A DNA stretch of 64,000 bases from Roseiarcus sp963835885 (GCA_963835885.1 CAWIHF010000026.1:1-64000); one strand, 5' to 3'. Positions 17,814-27,959 are shown, numbered from the stretch's first letter. The notes: a model not told the origin generated them from the letters alone. Program-made: numbers and translations.

Positions 17814-19364
17814 ATGTATCCGGGCCTGCATGCTGTCTCACGCGCCGATCAGCCGGCCTTCGTTATGGCCAAGACCGGCGAAAGCGTGACTTATGCCGAC
17901 TTGGAAGTACGCAGCAATCGTCTGGCGCATTTCTTGCGGTCGATGGGTCTCGAGCGCCTTGATCACTATGCCATCTTCACGGAAAACAACGTCCGACACA
18001 TCGAGTGCTGCGCCGCGGGCGAGCGCGCTGGGCTCTACTACACCTGCATCAATTCGTTCCTTACGCCGAAGGAAGTCGCCTACATCGTCAACAACAGCCT
18101 TTCGCGAATATTGATCACTTCCAACAGCAGGCGCGAAACGGCGCTGGCGGCGTTGCCCGATTGTCCCGGCGTGAAGCTCGTCTTGATCGTCGATGGGCCG
18201 AGCGAGGACGATCGCGTTCTGAGCCTGGATGAAGCGACATCCGGATGGCCCTCGACACCGATAGCCGACGAGTCCCTGGGCGCGGCCATGCTCTATTCCT
18301 CGGGGACGACGGGCAGTCCGAAGGGCGTGTTGCGCCCGCTCCCATCGCAACCGCCGGTTCAGCCGCTGGGCCTGGGCGCCTTTCTGATGAAGCTCTGGCG
18401 ATTCCGTGACGGAATGACCTACCTCTCCCCTGCGCCGCTTTATCATGCCGCGCCGCATGTCGGCGTCAATCTCTCCATACGCGCCGGCGGAACCGCCGTG
18501 ATCATGGAGCACTTCGACCCGGAGCACTTTCTTCAACTCGTCGAGGCGCATCGCATCACGCACACCCAGCTTGTGCCAACGATGTTCTCGCGACTTCTGA
18601 AGCTGCCGGACTCCGTGCGCAGGCGTTATGACCTCTCTTCGCTGGAGGTCGCGATCCACGCGGCGGCGCCGTGTCCCGTGCCGGTCAAGCAGGAGATGAT
18701 CGCCTGGTGGGGGCCGATCATCCTCGAATATTATGGCGCCACCGAAGGCATGGGATTCACGTGCTGCGACAGCGCGGAATGGCTCGCGCATCCCGGCACG
18801 GTCGGCAAGGCCGTGTTTGGCGAACTGCACATCCTCGACGACCAGATGCGCGAGGTTCCAACCGGCGCGACCGGCAGGCTGTGGTTCAAGACCGCTTCGC
18901 CGTTCGAATATTTCAACGATCCGGCGAGGACCGCGCAGGCGAACTCGCCCGACCGCACGATGAGCACAGTCGGCGACATCGGTTATGTCGATGAGGAGGG
19001 CTACGTGTACCTCACCGACCGCTCGGCGTTCATGATCATCTCGGGCGGGGTCAACATCTATCCGCAGGAATGCGAGAACCTGCTCGTCACCCATGCCAAG
19101 GTCGCGGACGCTGCAGTCTTCGGCGTGCCGAACGAGGAGATGGGCGAGGAGGTCAAAGCGGTGGTGCAGCTCATGCCCGGGTTCGAGCCGGGCGCGCCAA
19201 TGGAAGCGGAGCTGATCGCCTTCTGCCGCGATCATCTTGCACACCAAAAATGCCCGCATTCGATCGATTTCGAGGCTCAGCTGCCGCGCCTGCCGACGGG
19301 CAAGCTCTACAAGGGCCCGTTGCGCGACCGCTACTGGAAGGGCCACAAGAGCCATATTCTTTGA
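17814..19364 (+). CDS. AMP-binding acyl-CoA synthetase, copy 2
   Basis: An intact paralog of the preceding gene, 516 residues, with P-loop YSSGTTGSPKGV, YYGATEGMG, the hinge TDRSAFMIISGGVNIYPQE and C-terminal Lys motif PTGKLYKGPLRDRYWKG. Start and Shine-Dalgarno (GGGAGGAAGCGC before ATG) are the same as for copy 1, which supports the choice of 17814 over an in-frame upstream codon at 17796. The copies differ mainly in the substrate-pocket stretch (FRDGMTYLSPAPLYHAAP versus FREGMIYLMPAPLYHSAP), so they may prefer different acids. Probably one transcript with copy 1. Confidence 0.92.
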   Translation: MYPGLHAVSRADQPAFVMAKTGESVTYADLEVRSNRLAHFLRSMGLERLDHYAIFTENNVRHIECCAAGERAGLYYTCINSFLTPKEVAYIVNNSLSRILITSNSRRETALAALPDCPGVKLVLIVDGPSEDDRVLSLDEATSGWPSTPIADESLGAAMLYSSGTTGSPKGVLRPLPSQPPVQPLGLGAFLMKLWRFRDGMTYLSPAPLYHAAPHVGVNLSIRAGGTAVIMEHFDPEHFLQLVEAHRITHTQLVPTMFSRLLKLPDSVRRRYDLSSLEVAIHAAAPCPVPVKQEMIAWWGPIILEYYGATEGMGFTCCDSAEWLAHPGTVGKAVFGELHILDDQMREVPTGATGRLWFKTASPFEYFNDPARTAQANSPDRTMSTVGDIGYVDEEGYVYLTDRSAFMIISGGVNIYPQECENLLVTHAKVADAAVFGVPNEEMGEEVKAVVQLMPGFEPGAPMEAELIAFCRDHLAHQKCPHSIDFEAQLPRLPTGKLYKGPLRDRYWKGHKSHIL

Positions 19365-19388
19365 CCGACGGGCCGGCGTTCGTTTCAA

Positions 19389-20187
19389 TCAGGAGCGCGT
19401 CATGTCGGCGAGCGCGTTGCGCATCGACGTGCTCGGGATGCCGAACAGGCCGCCGTAAGGCAGGTCGAGGTCGATGATGACGAAGACGGCGACCGTAATC
19501 GAGATCGCGGACAAGGCGATGACCAGGATGGTGACCGGATTGGCCGGCGCGGTGAGGCCGAGGCTCACGAACAGGATGAGGAGCCAGAGCACCAGCACCC
19601 AGTAGAAGGGCGGCGAGATCGATCCATGCGCGTCCTCGATCACCGTCCAGCGGGCCTTTACGAGATCGGAATACTGCTGCGCGCAGGCGGTCTGGAGAGA
19701 CTGGTGCAGCGCGTCTTTCGGCTCGAGCAAACGGATGTCTCGCCCGACGGTGTTGATGATGTCGCCCAGAACATGGCTCTCGCCGGTGAGCGGGCATGTG
19801 GGAGACGTCCGGATAGCGGACATCGGCCGGGGGCTTCTCGTCCGGCCAGGTGCTGGCGATGACGGCCGCGACATATGTGCGTAGCTGCTCGCGGATCTTG
19901 CCCGTCTCCGGACCGTACTCGCGCAGGCACTCGTCGAGCTGGGCGAGCTCGGCGGCATATGTCCCGCGCGCGTTGAAGGCGGAGTCGAAGCCCGCCTTGA
20001 CCGAGGTCGTCAGAAGCCCGAGCACGATCGCGGTGAAGGTCACCAGCAGGTTGATCGTGAGCTGCACCAGGATGAGCGAGTCCTGGGTGCGGTGCCGCTC
20101 GGGCAGGCGGGCTCGGACGAAGTACCCCACGCCCGCGGCGGCCAGCAGCAGGAAGAGCAGCAGGGCGGTGGACCATAGATCGAGCAT
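19389..20187 (-). CDS. DUF4239 membrane protein, frameshifted
   Basis: A four-helix membrane protein of unknown function. The N-terminal part, MLDLWSTALLLFLLLAAAGVGYFVRARLPERHR and LTINLLVTFTAIVLGLLTTSVKAGFD, gives two helices. After a one-base shift near 19800 the C-terminal part reads WTVIEDAHGSISPPFYWVLVLWLLILFVSLGLTAP and VIALSAISITVAVFVIIDLDLPYGGLFGI with two more. This arrangement (helices 1-2, soluble helical middle, helices 3-4, and the closing LDLPYGGLF) is that of DUF4239. Repaired length is about 265 residues. It converges on the acyl-CoA synthetase genes. Confidence 0.78.
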
Positions 20188-20381
20188 CGCGAGCCCCCGT
20201 CTTCCTCGCTACGTTGGAAGGGTTTCGTTCAGGCGGCGTCGCGCGGAAACTGGGTCTGGGCGATGCGGCGGAAGGTGCGGCCTTGAGCCGGAAGTTCGCT
20301 GTGCCGGCCGCGCTCGCCGATCCGGCCATGGGCGTTGACGTAGATTTCGTCGGCCTGGACGACCGTTCGCCATCTGGACGG

Positions 20382-21236
20382 TCACGCCTTCTTCTTTCCG
20401 CCTTTTTCATCCTTGAGAGCGGCGTGATACTTGCGCCGAATCGTGGCGAGATCGACCGAAGGCGGCGGGAAGGCGAGCTTGAGGTCCGCCATCGTGTCCG
20501 CCATGATCTGCGACACCGCGAGATTACGAAACCACTTTTGGTTCGACGGTATCACGTACCAAGGCGCTTGCTTGGTGCTGGTGGCGCGAATCGCATCCTC
20601 GAAGGCGTCGATATAGTCGTCCCAGAGCGCTCGCTCGGTGTAATCTGTCTCGCTGATTTTCCAGTTGCGGTTCGGGTCGTCGAGGCGCTGGGCGAACCGC
20701 GCCAGCTGTTCCTCCTTGCTGATGTGCAGGAAGAATTTGAGGATCGTCGTCCCGTTCTCAGCCAGCAGGGCCTCGAAGTCCCGGATGCGCTGATAGCGCG
20801 TCGTCAAGGTCTGCTTGTCGATCAGCTTGTGGACCCGCGTCACGAGCACGTCCTCGTAATGGGATCGATTGAAGATGACGATCTCGCCCTTCGCCGGCGC
20901 GTGAGGATGAACGCGCCAGAGGAAATCATGCGATAGCTCGGTCGGGGTCGGGTGCTTGAAGCTGGCGACGAACGTTCCCTGCGGATTGAGCGCGGTGAAC
21001 ACGTGCTTGATCGTGCCGTCCTTGCCGCCGGCGTCGAGCGCCTGCAGGACCACGAGGATCGAGTGCTTGTGCTCGGCGTAGAGCACGGCCTGCTGATTAA
21101 ACAGCTTCTTCAGATAGGCCTCGGTCTCCGTCTTCGCCTCGTCGTGCAACGCATCCTTGCCGGTGTAGGCCGGATCGAGCTTCTTCAGTTTGACCTTTGA
21201 GTCCGGATCGATGCGAAACTCTTTGCGGTAGTCCAT
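20382..21236 (-). CDS. Polyphosphate kinase 2 family protein
   Basis: A 284-residue PPK2 enzyme that transfers phosphate between polyphosphate and nucleotides. The P-loop-like Walker A is LDAGGKDG (about residue 67), preceded by HSILVVLQA; the Walker B/lid region includes IVIFNRSHYEDVLVTRV, and RYQRIRDFEALLAENGTTILKFFLHISKEEQ follows. The length and single domain suggest class I. The direction (ATP or GTP synthesis) cannot be told. It stands alone on the minus strand between the DUF4239 gene and the divergent SulP transporter. Confidence 0.93.
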   Translation of the reverse strand: MDYRKEFRIDPDSKVKLKKLDPAYTGKDALHDEAKTETEAYLKKLFNQQAVLYAEHKHSILVVLQALDAGGKDGTIKHVFTALNPQGTFVASFKHPTPTELSHDFLWRVHPHAPAKGEIVIFNRSHYEDVLVTRVHKLIDKQTLTTRYQRIRDFEALLAENGTTILKFFLHISKEEQLARFAQRLDDPNRNWKISETDYTERALWDDYIDAFEDAIRATSTKQAPWYVIPSNQKWFRNLAVSQIMADTMADLKLAFPPPSVDLATIRRKYHAALKDEKGGKKKA

Positions 21237-21433
21237 CGAAGGAGCCTGCTGCGGTTGGCGACGCCACGCGGCGCGTCCGGGACAATGGTCGGTTGCGGGC
21301 GGCCAAAAGGCAAGCGTTGCAAGTGACAGAAATGTGACATTGCGCCTATCTTGGGGTCCGTCGGTCGGTCGCAGGCTTGGATTCTTCCGCTCCTGCGCCG
21401 GCGAGATTGATTTGGAGGCGCGGCGTCGAGCAG

Positions 21434-23140
21434 ATGAGTGTTCCGATCTTCGGCGGCCTCTTGCCGATCAAGCCGCGCGCGGCGCTGCGCGACGCCCTGG
21501 CCGGGCTGACGCTTGCGTCGATGAACATCCCGCAGGTCCTCGGCTATACGAGGATTGCCGGAACGCCGGTGGTGACCGGCCTCTATACGGTCCTTTTTCC
21601 CCTGGTCGCGTTCGCGGCGTTCGGCTCGTCGCGACATCTTGTCGTGGCGGCGGATTCGGCGACGGCTGCGATTTTCGCGAGTTCGCTCTCGCGCATGGCC
21701 GAGCCGGCGAGCGCGCACTACATGGACCTCGTCGGCATGGTCGCGCTGCTGACCTCCGGGCTGCTCGTGCTCGCCCGCATCTTCAGGCTCGGATTCCTTG
21801 CCGACTTTCTGTCCCGGACGGCGCTGGTCGGATTTCTCGCCGGCGTCGGCGTCCAGGTCGGAACGGCGATGCTCGGCGACATGATCGGGGTGACCGTCGC
21901 GTCGCGGCGAACCCTGGCGCAGGTTTGGGAGCTGATTCAAGGCCTGCCGACGCTCGATCCGCGCAGGCTCGGGCTCTCGCTCTTCGTGGCGGCGAGCATC
22001 CTGCTCGGCAAAAAGTATGCGCCGAGATTCCCGGTTTCGCTGGTCCTGGTCGTCGGGGCGATCGCCGCGAGCGCCTGGCTCAACCTCTCCGACCACGGCT
22101 TTCCCGTGATCGGGCCGGTGGAGGGCGGGTTGCCCTCGCTGAAGCTGCCCAACGTGACGTGGAGCGAAGCGCTGGCCGTCCTGCCGGTCGCCATGTCGTG
22201 CTTCGTCATGATCATCGCCCAGAGCGCAGCCACTTCGCGCGTGTACGCCATTCGCCATCACGAACGGGTCGACGAAAACGCCGACATCCTGGGGCTTGCG
22301 ACCGCAAACGCCGCCGCTGCGGTCAGCGGCGCTTTCGTCGTCAACGGCAGCCCGACGCAGACGGCGATGGCGGACAGCGCAGGCGCGCGGAGTCAGCTGG
22401 CGCAGCTTGCATTCGCGGGCGTCGTGCTCGTCGTTCTCCTGTTTCTGACAGGCCCGCTGCAGTACCTGCCGCGCTTCGTTCTGGCGAGCATCGTCTTTAC
22501 CATCGCCGCGGGCATGGTCGACCTGGACAGCCTCCGCGATATCCGTCGGGAAAGCCAGGGCGAATTCCTGCTGGCGATCACCACTGCCGCCGCTGTCGTG
22601 GCGGTCGGCGTCGAACAGGGCATCCTGTTCGCCATCGGCTTCTCGCTCGTGCGGCAAGTCCGCCACAGCTATCAGGCGCATGCCATGGTGCTCGTTCCCG
22701 ACGCAAGAGGACGATGGGAGCCGACGCCCGCCGCGCCGGCTCTGCAAACCGCCCCGGGACTGATCGTTTATCGATATGGCGCGGATCTCTTTTACGCCAA
22801 CGCCGATCGGTTCGCCGATCAGGTGCGTGAACTGGTCGAAAAGGCGCCTCAGCCGGTCAAGTGGTTTGTCATCGACGCGGAAGCGATTGGCGATTTGGAC
22901 CTATCCGCGGCGCAAACCGTTCTCACGCTGCTTGAAGAGCTTTCCGGCAAGGGAGTTCAGGTCATCTTTGGGCGCGTCAACCCTTACCTTCTCTCGGATA
23001 TCCGGCGGCACAGGATCGCATCGGTCATCGGAGAGGGGCGGATCTTCGCCACCCTGCACGAGGCGCTCGACGCGATCCAGGCGGAAGGCGCGGATCTCGA
23101 TCCGCCCCGCGGCGCGGACGCGTCGAATGCCTTCCGATAA
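21434..23140 (+). CDS. SulP family anion transporter with STAS domain
   Basis: A 568-residue SLC26/SulP permease. The membrane part begins with LTLASMNIPQVLGYTRIAGTPVVTGLYTVLFPLVAFAAFGSSRHLVVAADSATAAI, the conserved sulfate-transporter signature region, and has about 12 hydrophobic segments. A cytoplasmic STAS domain from about residue 440 carries FVIDAEAIGDLDLSAAQTVLTLLEEL. Anion specificity (sulfate, bicarbonate, other) cannot be read. ATG at 21434 is chosen because the family starts with a short hydrophilic stretch before PIFGGLLPIK; an upstream TTG at 21377 is possible. Divergent from the PPK2 gene. Confidence 0.9.
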   Translation: MSVPIFGGLLPIKPRAALRDALAGLTLASMNIPQVLGYTRIAGTPVVTGLYTVLFPLVAFAAFGSSRHLVVAADSATAAIFASSLSRMAEPASAHYMDLVGMVALLTSGLLVLARIFRLGFLADFLSRTALVGFLAGVGVQVGTAMLGDMIGVTVASRRTLAQVWELIQGLPTLDPRRLGLSLFVAASILLGKKYAPRFPVSLVLVVGAIAASAWLNLSDHGFPVIGPVEGGLPSLKLPNVTWSEALAVLPVAMSCFVMIIAQSAATSRVYAIRHHERVDENADILGLATANAAAAVSGAFVVNGSPTQTAMADSAGARSQLAQLAFAGVVLVVLLFLTGPLQYLPRFVLASIVFTIAAGMVDLDSLRDIRRESQGEFLLAITTAAAVVAVGVEQGILFAIGFSLVRQVRHSYQAHAMVLVPDARGRWEPTPAAPALQTAPGLIVYRYGADLFYANADRFADQVRELVEKAPQPVKWFVIDAEAIGDLDLSAAQTVLTLLEELSGKGVQVIFGRVNPYLLSDIRRHRIASVIGEGRIFATLHEALDAIQAEGADLDPPRGADASNAFR

Positions 23141-23458
23141 CCGCTGCATCGTCGTCCGCGCCGCGCGTTTTCGTCGATCAGGATTGAAATCGCAAGCGGC
23201 GCCGATTCCCACAATTCCCGAACAAATCACCGCGCGCGCCGGTGCGTGACCGATTTTGCGGTCGTTGACGGGTTCGAATGTCACAATCCCGAGGGGTCGA
23301 TCACCTCCTGACGTTCATCGACACGCATGGCGGGTCCGGCGATGACTGCGTGCAACCGGAGCGAGTCGGGCTCGCCTGACGCGGGCGCGGGGCGTCGTCG
23401 CCGCGCCAGGGAACGCCACGCGATATCAGGTCGACGCTCGGCAGCGCGCGGTTTGGGC
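23141..23458. other. Intergenic region left of the IS1380 transposase
   Basis: About 320 bases with no supported gene. It should contain the left end of the IS1380-type element, but no clear terminal inverted repeat matching the right side could be identified by eye. Confidence 0.4.
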
Positions 23459-24973
23459 TCATCCGGCCGGTTCTTGCGCCAGCGCCCGGATCCTTTGGCG
23501 GGCGTCGAGGAGGGTGGCCAGCGCTTCGGCCCCGCCGCCCAGACGAATGATCAGCTGGCGGGCGTGGCTGACCACCCGTCCGGGCAGGCCGATCAGATGA
23601 AAGCGCAGCGCCTTCATGCGTTTGGCCGCCCATCTCTCGCCCAGCGCGAGACGCTTCATCGCGGCGTTTAGATTGAACGCCAGGATCGTCAGCGCCCACC
23701 AGGCGGCGTTGGCGCCGAACAGCCCAGAGGGCATCTGTCCGCCCGCCAGGTCGGATTTCGTCGCCGAATGGACTTCCTCGCTCTTGCCGCAGCGCTCGCG
23801 CAGCCACCAGATCACGCCCTCGCCGGCGCCCGTGCGGTTGGTCACGACGGCGAACAGTTTATAGACCCCCTTCGGGCCGAACGCCTGGGTGGGAAACGGC
23901 AGCTTCGCCTCGTCGCCCAGCGCCAGCTGGCGCAGCGGTTCGCGGATCGCGAGAAAGCGGTAATCGGCGCGGTTGCGGCTGTGCCCGGCCCAATTGGGCA
24001 CGTAAACGACCTCGGCCCATTCTTGATCGGTCTGTTGCGGCTGGCCGTCCGTTTTGCGGATCAGCGGCTTCCACGCGCTCTCGGGCGTCGTCCGCACAGC
24101 GGCGCGGAAAGCCTCGGTCACGTCGGCGCCGATCGCGAACTCGATCACGCCAAAGCGCGGGTCTTTTCCCTCGCCGCAATAGAGCAGCAGCTCTTCCTGA
24201 TAGGCCGCCGTGTCCGAACGCAACGAGACCCTCCTCACGCTGTCCGGCAGATGGCGCAGGCTCTCTTTCAGGACGCGCAACTGCTCGTGTCCGGCGGGCA
24301 CGTTGCCGTCGCGGAACTCCGAATAGAGCATCGCGCCCTGCTCCGCCCACCAGCAGTTCAGCGGCTGATACGCCTTGAACTTCTTGTAGCAAAACAGCGC
24401 CTCGCGCTTGTGCGTCTCAATCAGCGTCGCGTCCATGTCCAGCGTCGCCGTCGCCGCGGGCTGACGCTTCTGCAGAAAGTCCAGCAGCGCCTGGTTCACT
24501 CGCCAGAGACCGCGCAGTGCCTGCGTCACCGCCGGAATGAACGCCATCCCCGCGACCGCCTTGGGCGAAGCTGGATCATCGAACCGTTCCAGCCAGCCCG
24601 ACAGCGCCGACGGCGAGGGCGTCGCCCGCTCGCGCTCGCGCCGCCAGCGGCTTTTCAGCGACCGCCGTTCGGCGCGCGACAGCAAATCCTTCTCGATCGC
24701 CCGCAGGATCGCCGAAAAGCCGCTGTCGCGCTCCAACCGTTCGATGTCTTCCACGCAGTCGCCGCCGGACAAATTCAGGAAAATCACCGCCAGAACCATC
24801 TGGATGTCGAGCCAGCCCTGGCCGCCGGCCGCCCGAACATGCCGCTGGATCGCCCCGCCGAGGCCGCAGGCCTTGATCAGGTCGAGATACAACGGAAGCC
24901 CGGCCAACGACGTCAATCCATGGCTGGACGAATCGGCCTCATACTGGAAATCGAGCAGCCCCTGTCCCTGCAT
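23459..24973 (-). CDS. IS1380 family transposase
   Basis: A full-length DDE transposase of 504 residues. It shows the IS1380 layout: N-terminal FQYEADSSSHGLTSLAGLPLYLDL, DIQMVLAVIFLNLSGGDCVEDIERLERDSGF, the first catalytic Asp in TLDMDATLIETHKREA, the second in VSLRSDTAAYQEELL, and the Glu in RCGKSEEVHSATKSDLAGGQMPSG. It reads without interruption, so it may be active. Insertion lies between the SulP gene and the lipoprotein hydrolase gene, interrupting no recognisable ORF. Confidence 0.93.
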   Translation of the reverse strand: MQGQGLLDFQYEADSSSHGLTSLAGLPLYLDLIKACGLGGAIQRHVRAAGGQGWLDIQMVLAVIFLNLSGGDCVEDIERLERDSGFSAILRAIEKDLLSRAERRSLKSRWRRERERATPSPSALSGWLERFDDPASPKAVAGMAFIPAVTQALRGLWRVNQALLDFLQKRQPAATATLDMDATLIETHKREALFCYKKFKAYQPLNCWWAEQGAMLYSEFRDGNVPAGHEQLRVLKESLRHLPDSVRRVSLRSDTAAYQEELLLYCGEGKDPRFGVIEFAIGADVTEAFRAAVRTTPESAWKPLIRKTDGQPQQTDQEWAEVVYVPNWAGHSRNRADYRFLAIREPLRQLALGDEAKLPFPTQAFGPKGVYKLFAVVTNRTGAGEGVIWWLRERCGKSEEVHSATKSDLAGGQMPSGLFGANAAWWALTILAFNLNAAMKRLALGERWAAKRMKALRFHLIGLPGRVVSHARQLIIRLGGGAEALATLLDARQRIRALAQEPAG

Positions 24974-25099
24974 CGCGCACCCCGTTGGTGATAATTCTTA
25001 AGTCGCAAACCAAGACTATCTCCCTGATTCCTCAGGGCCAACGGGGAACTTGAATTTTCCTGATGCGGAATTCAGGATTCGAATCCCGACTCCCCGGAA

Positions 25100-26398
25100 C
25101 TACTGATTGGCGATGATCCTGATCGGCGCGCCGAGCAGGGTGATCGGCAACGCCACGACCGCGCCGAGGCCGCCTTCGGCGCCCGTTTGGCTCAAGCCGG
25201 CCGCGCGGGGATTGGCGGCGATCCCCTGCGCCAGGACGGCGCGCAGCTGCGGCGCGACCGCAGCGAGCTGATCGAATTTGTCGTGGTTCGAGGGATCGTT
25301 GCCCTTGACGTCGGTCAAGTCGATCACGACCGCGCCCAGGGCCGCCAGCTCGGCCGTGTCGGGGTTATCGCCGACCCGGGTGACCCCGCCGCCAATGGTC
25401 GTGGATAGCCAGAGCGCCTTATCGTCCCTGGAGAGCACGATGTAGAACGGCTTGCGCGGCTTGCCTATGCGCCGCATCTCAGATTTGAACACGTCGATGT
25501 CGATATCGGGCGCCGCGAGAAAGACATACCCGAGCTTGCTCGCATGAGCGAGATTGCCGGATATCTTGATCTGCCGGAACGCCTCGACCGTGACCCAGTT
25601 GCCCATCGAGTGGGCGAGCACGTTGACCTCTTCGGCGTTGCTGGCCAGCAGGAGACGGAGCGTGTGCTCGAGTCCGTCGCGCGCTGCGGTGGCGCTGTTG
25701 GTGTCATAGACATAGGCGGTGGGTTTGCCGCGCGACGCCCAAGTGAACAGCACCGGGACGGCCGGCGACTTGGCGTCGTGGGCGATCTGGGCCAGGCGAT
25801 AGAGCCCCTCGGCGAACATCGTATTGAAGCCGTGAATGAACAGGAGAACCTTGCGGCTTCCCGGCGGACGCAGGGCCAGCTGAGCGTTCAGCGCCCGGAC
25901 AAACGCCTTGTCGCCGTCGAGGTATTTCTCGTCGCGCGCGACGAAATCGGCGTTGGGATCGCCGGGCGGCGTTTTCGCCCATTCGATCTCGCTTTGCTTG
26001 TGCGTCGGCGGGACCGAGACCGTGATCTCGGCATAGTCGGTCGTGCTGGCCCTATCGCCGTTAAACAGCGTGCCGGGGCGCGGATCCCGCTCGCGCGTCG
26101 TCGCGACAAGGATCGTGTGGTCGACGGCGCCCGGAGCAACCACCGCCACCGGGCTGAGATACCCGCTTTCCGGCCGCGAGGCGCAGGCGGCCAAGGACAT
26201 GGATACCAGCGCTATCGTCAAAACTGAAAAGGATCGCCTCGAGCCCCTCGAGAGCCCCGACCGCAAAGCGATCGTCGCCGCAGCAAGGAAATGCAAATCA
26301 GTCCCCACGGGCCCCTCGCTCCCGCCAAGCGAGTTCGAACCCTGCCGGCCGGCTTCCTTACGGCGCGGCCATCTCGATGGAAAGCGAAATAAGGGCAT
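25100..26398 (-). CDS. Lipoprotein alpha/beta hydrolase (DUF900 type)
   Basis: A serine-hydrolase-fold protein anchored as a lipoprotein. A signal peptide with lipobox is visible: SFSVLTIALVSMSLAAC. Because the 70 or so residues before it from ATG 26398 are not signal-like, the true start may be a TTG or GTG closer in (TTG at 26266 would give 27 residues before the Cys). The hydrolase core has VLLFIHGFNTMFAEGLYRLAQIAHD and the nucleophile elbow LAHSMGNW, with a late Asp/His region near KGNDPSNHDKFDQL. The DUF900 family has unknown esterase-like activity. It is flanked by the IS1380 element and a GST gene on the same strand. Confidence 0.85.
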   Translation of the reverse strand: MPLFRFPSRWPRRKEAGRQGSNSLGGSEGPVGTDLHFLAAATIALRSGLSRGSRRSFSVLTIALVSMSLAACASRPESGYLSPVAVVAPGAVDHTILVATTRERDPRPGTLFNGDRASTTDYAEITVSVPPTHKQSEIEWAKTPPGDPNADFVARDEKYLDGDKAFVRALNAQLALRPPGSRKVLLFIHGFNTMFAEGLYRLAQIAHDAKSPAVPVLFTWASRGKPTAYVYDTNSATAARDGLEHTLRLLLASNAEEVNVLAHSMGNWVTVEAFRQIKISGNLAHASKLGYVFLAAPDIDIDVFKSEMRRIGKPRKPFYIVLSRDDKALWLSTTIGGGVTRVGDNPDTAELAALGAVVIDLTDVKGNDPSNHDKFDQLAAVAPQLRAVLAQGIAANPRAAGLSQTGAEGGLGAVVALPITLLGAPIRIIANQ

Positions 26399-26566
26399 TC
26401 GTCCGTTTTGCCAATTCCTGGGCTCCTTCCCTCACGGCGCCGCGAAAGGCTGGCGTTCTGCCGGACGCCGTAGGCTGCGCCTTTGAGGGCGCCGACGATT
26501 TGCCCGGGATTCTCTTTTCCGCCGGGGCCGGAAAACTTAAATCCTCCTGTTACGATTGCGCCGACA

Positions 26567-27301
26567 TCATCTCTGCGGTCGAGTCCCGCCTGCATCATTG
26601 AGCGGAAAGAAGCGCTCCGAAATGCGCTCGCCGTAGGCGACGAGGTTGGGCCTCGATTCGGCCGCGTCGCGCAAGGGGGCGACTGTAGCCTTGGCGAGCG
26701 CGCTCATGACGAAGGCGCCGACGGAGGCGTCCGCGCCGCGCGGCTCGTCGCCGAACAGAAAGGGCTTGTCGGCGAGGATGTCGGAGATGGCGAAGAAATC
26801 GCGCCTAGCCAGTTCGAGCTTCGATGCTGCGTCGTGCCGACCAAGGCCCTGCAGACGCAGGGTGCGGCGCACGACGCGGCGAACGTAGCGCTCGACCAAG
26901 GGTCGGGCCGGGGCGGGGAGCGATTTGAAGATCTTGGACGGACCCGCCCGGAAATTCGCGTCGTCGAGCCAGCGGACGTCGATGATCAGCCAATAGAGAT
27001 GTTCTTCGCACATCCGCTCGAGCGCCCAAGCCATTGCCTTCTGGGCTGGGCTCAGGCCGCGATCGAAATCGAAGCCGTATTTCTTCTCGATATGGAACCG
27101 AATGAAGGACGAGTCCGAAGCGACCGCGCCGTCGTCCCGGATGTAGGGCAGCTTGCCCTTTGGAGCCTTGAGCAAGCCGCCGACATTCGTCTCCGTCTCA
27201 TACGGCAGTCCCGCCATCCGGAGCAGGATATGCGCCTTCGTGACGAACGGGCTGATTTCCGGCAGTCCCATCGCCGGCCCGAAGCCGTAGAGCGTGATCA
27301 C
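26567..27301 (-). CDS. Glutathione S-transferase family protein
   Basis: A 244-residue protein with an N-terminal thioredoxin-like domain: MITLYGFGPAMGLPEISPFVTKAHILLRMAGLPYE, then LPYIRDDGAVASDSSFIRFHIEKKYG, where cis-Pro and the Ser in DSSFI match the glutathione-contact motif. The C-terminal half is helical with DFFAISDILADKPFLFGDEPRGADASVGAFV, the N-capping region of GST helices. This resembles the metaxin/fungal-like GST subgroup. Substrate unknown. ATG at 27301 opens the domain directly. Confidence 0.88.
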   Translation of the reverse strand: MITLYGFGPAMGLPEISPFVTKAHILLRMAGLPYETETNVGGLLKAPKGKLPYIRDDGAVASDSSFIRFHIEKKYGFDFDRGLSPAQKAMAWALERMCEEHLYWLIIDVRWLDDANFRAGPSKIFKSLPAPARPLVERYVRRVVRRTLRLQGLGRHDAASKLELARRDFFAISDILADKPFLFGDEPRGADASVGAFVMSALAKATVAPLRDAAESRPNLVAYGERISERFFPLNDAGGTRPQR

Positions 27302-27593
27302 GTGCGCTTTCCCTCTCGCTCAGCCAAGCCGATCGAAGCGTTGAGCCGCACGCGGAGATAGTCGGCTTCGCGCGCCGGCTCCTTCGGCCCAGATTGTATA
27401 GCTGCCTTCTGTCCTTCGCCTTCTTGCAGCGGCGCCGACGGAAAATGAATAGCCGGCTGTCTTCGCCGGGAAGCTTTCCCTGCACAAAGGGCGCCGTGCG
27501 CGGAAAACTCCCTGCGCTCGCACAAAAATTCCCTGCTCGCCAAGTTCAAACTCCTGCTTTTCGGACGAGAGCAGCGGTCCGCGACGGTCTTCG
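27302..27593. other. Intergenic stretch left of the intron-bearing RAYT element
   Basis: About 290 bases with no recognisable gene. Short minus-strand frames are Arg- and Cys-rich and look like degenerate repeat sequence. It forms the left flank of the first RAYT element. Confidence 0.4.
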
Positions 27594-27959
27594 CATTACG
27601 GTGACGGTGCGCCGGGGAGGCCGGCGAGGAGTAGGTGGTGCAAGTCCACGACGATGAAGGAATAGCGAACCGCATCGGCCCCGAGCCGTGCGTCGTCGGC
27701 CGCGAGGCCGAGGGCGAAGCGTCGGCAGGGGTGCGTATAGGCCAGCCATTGAGCCGCGAAAGAATCAATTGGGACGCCGACGCCGTTGTCACAGCGGAAG
27801 GCGAAACGGGGATGCGCGTCAACGCGAGCGCATATCCGGTCCTGCGTGGTCGAAGAGCCTGGCATGTACGTAAGCTCCTCGACCGGAAACCGGGAGACCT
27901 CGACCTTGGCCGCGCGTGAGGTAAGCGGTCCGCATCGGGAAGGCGACGAGCCGAAGCCG

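Noticed and set aside
20188..20381. Short minus-strand frame with EIYVNAHGRIGERGRHSELPAQG
   Set aside because: No start codon, no ribosome site and no family; may be a relic of the PPK2 neighbourhood but cannot be supported.
21185..22747. A 520-residue minus-strand frame opposite the SulP gene
   Set aside because: Antisense shadow; composition dominated by Arg, His, Asp and Gln with no recognised motif.
26400..26598. Small minus-strand gene upstream of the lipoprotein hydrolase
   Set aside because: Two frames look weakly protein-like (GFKFSGPGGKENPGQIVGALKG and ELAKRTNALISLSIEMAAP), but no family, and the start is unclear; too little support.
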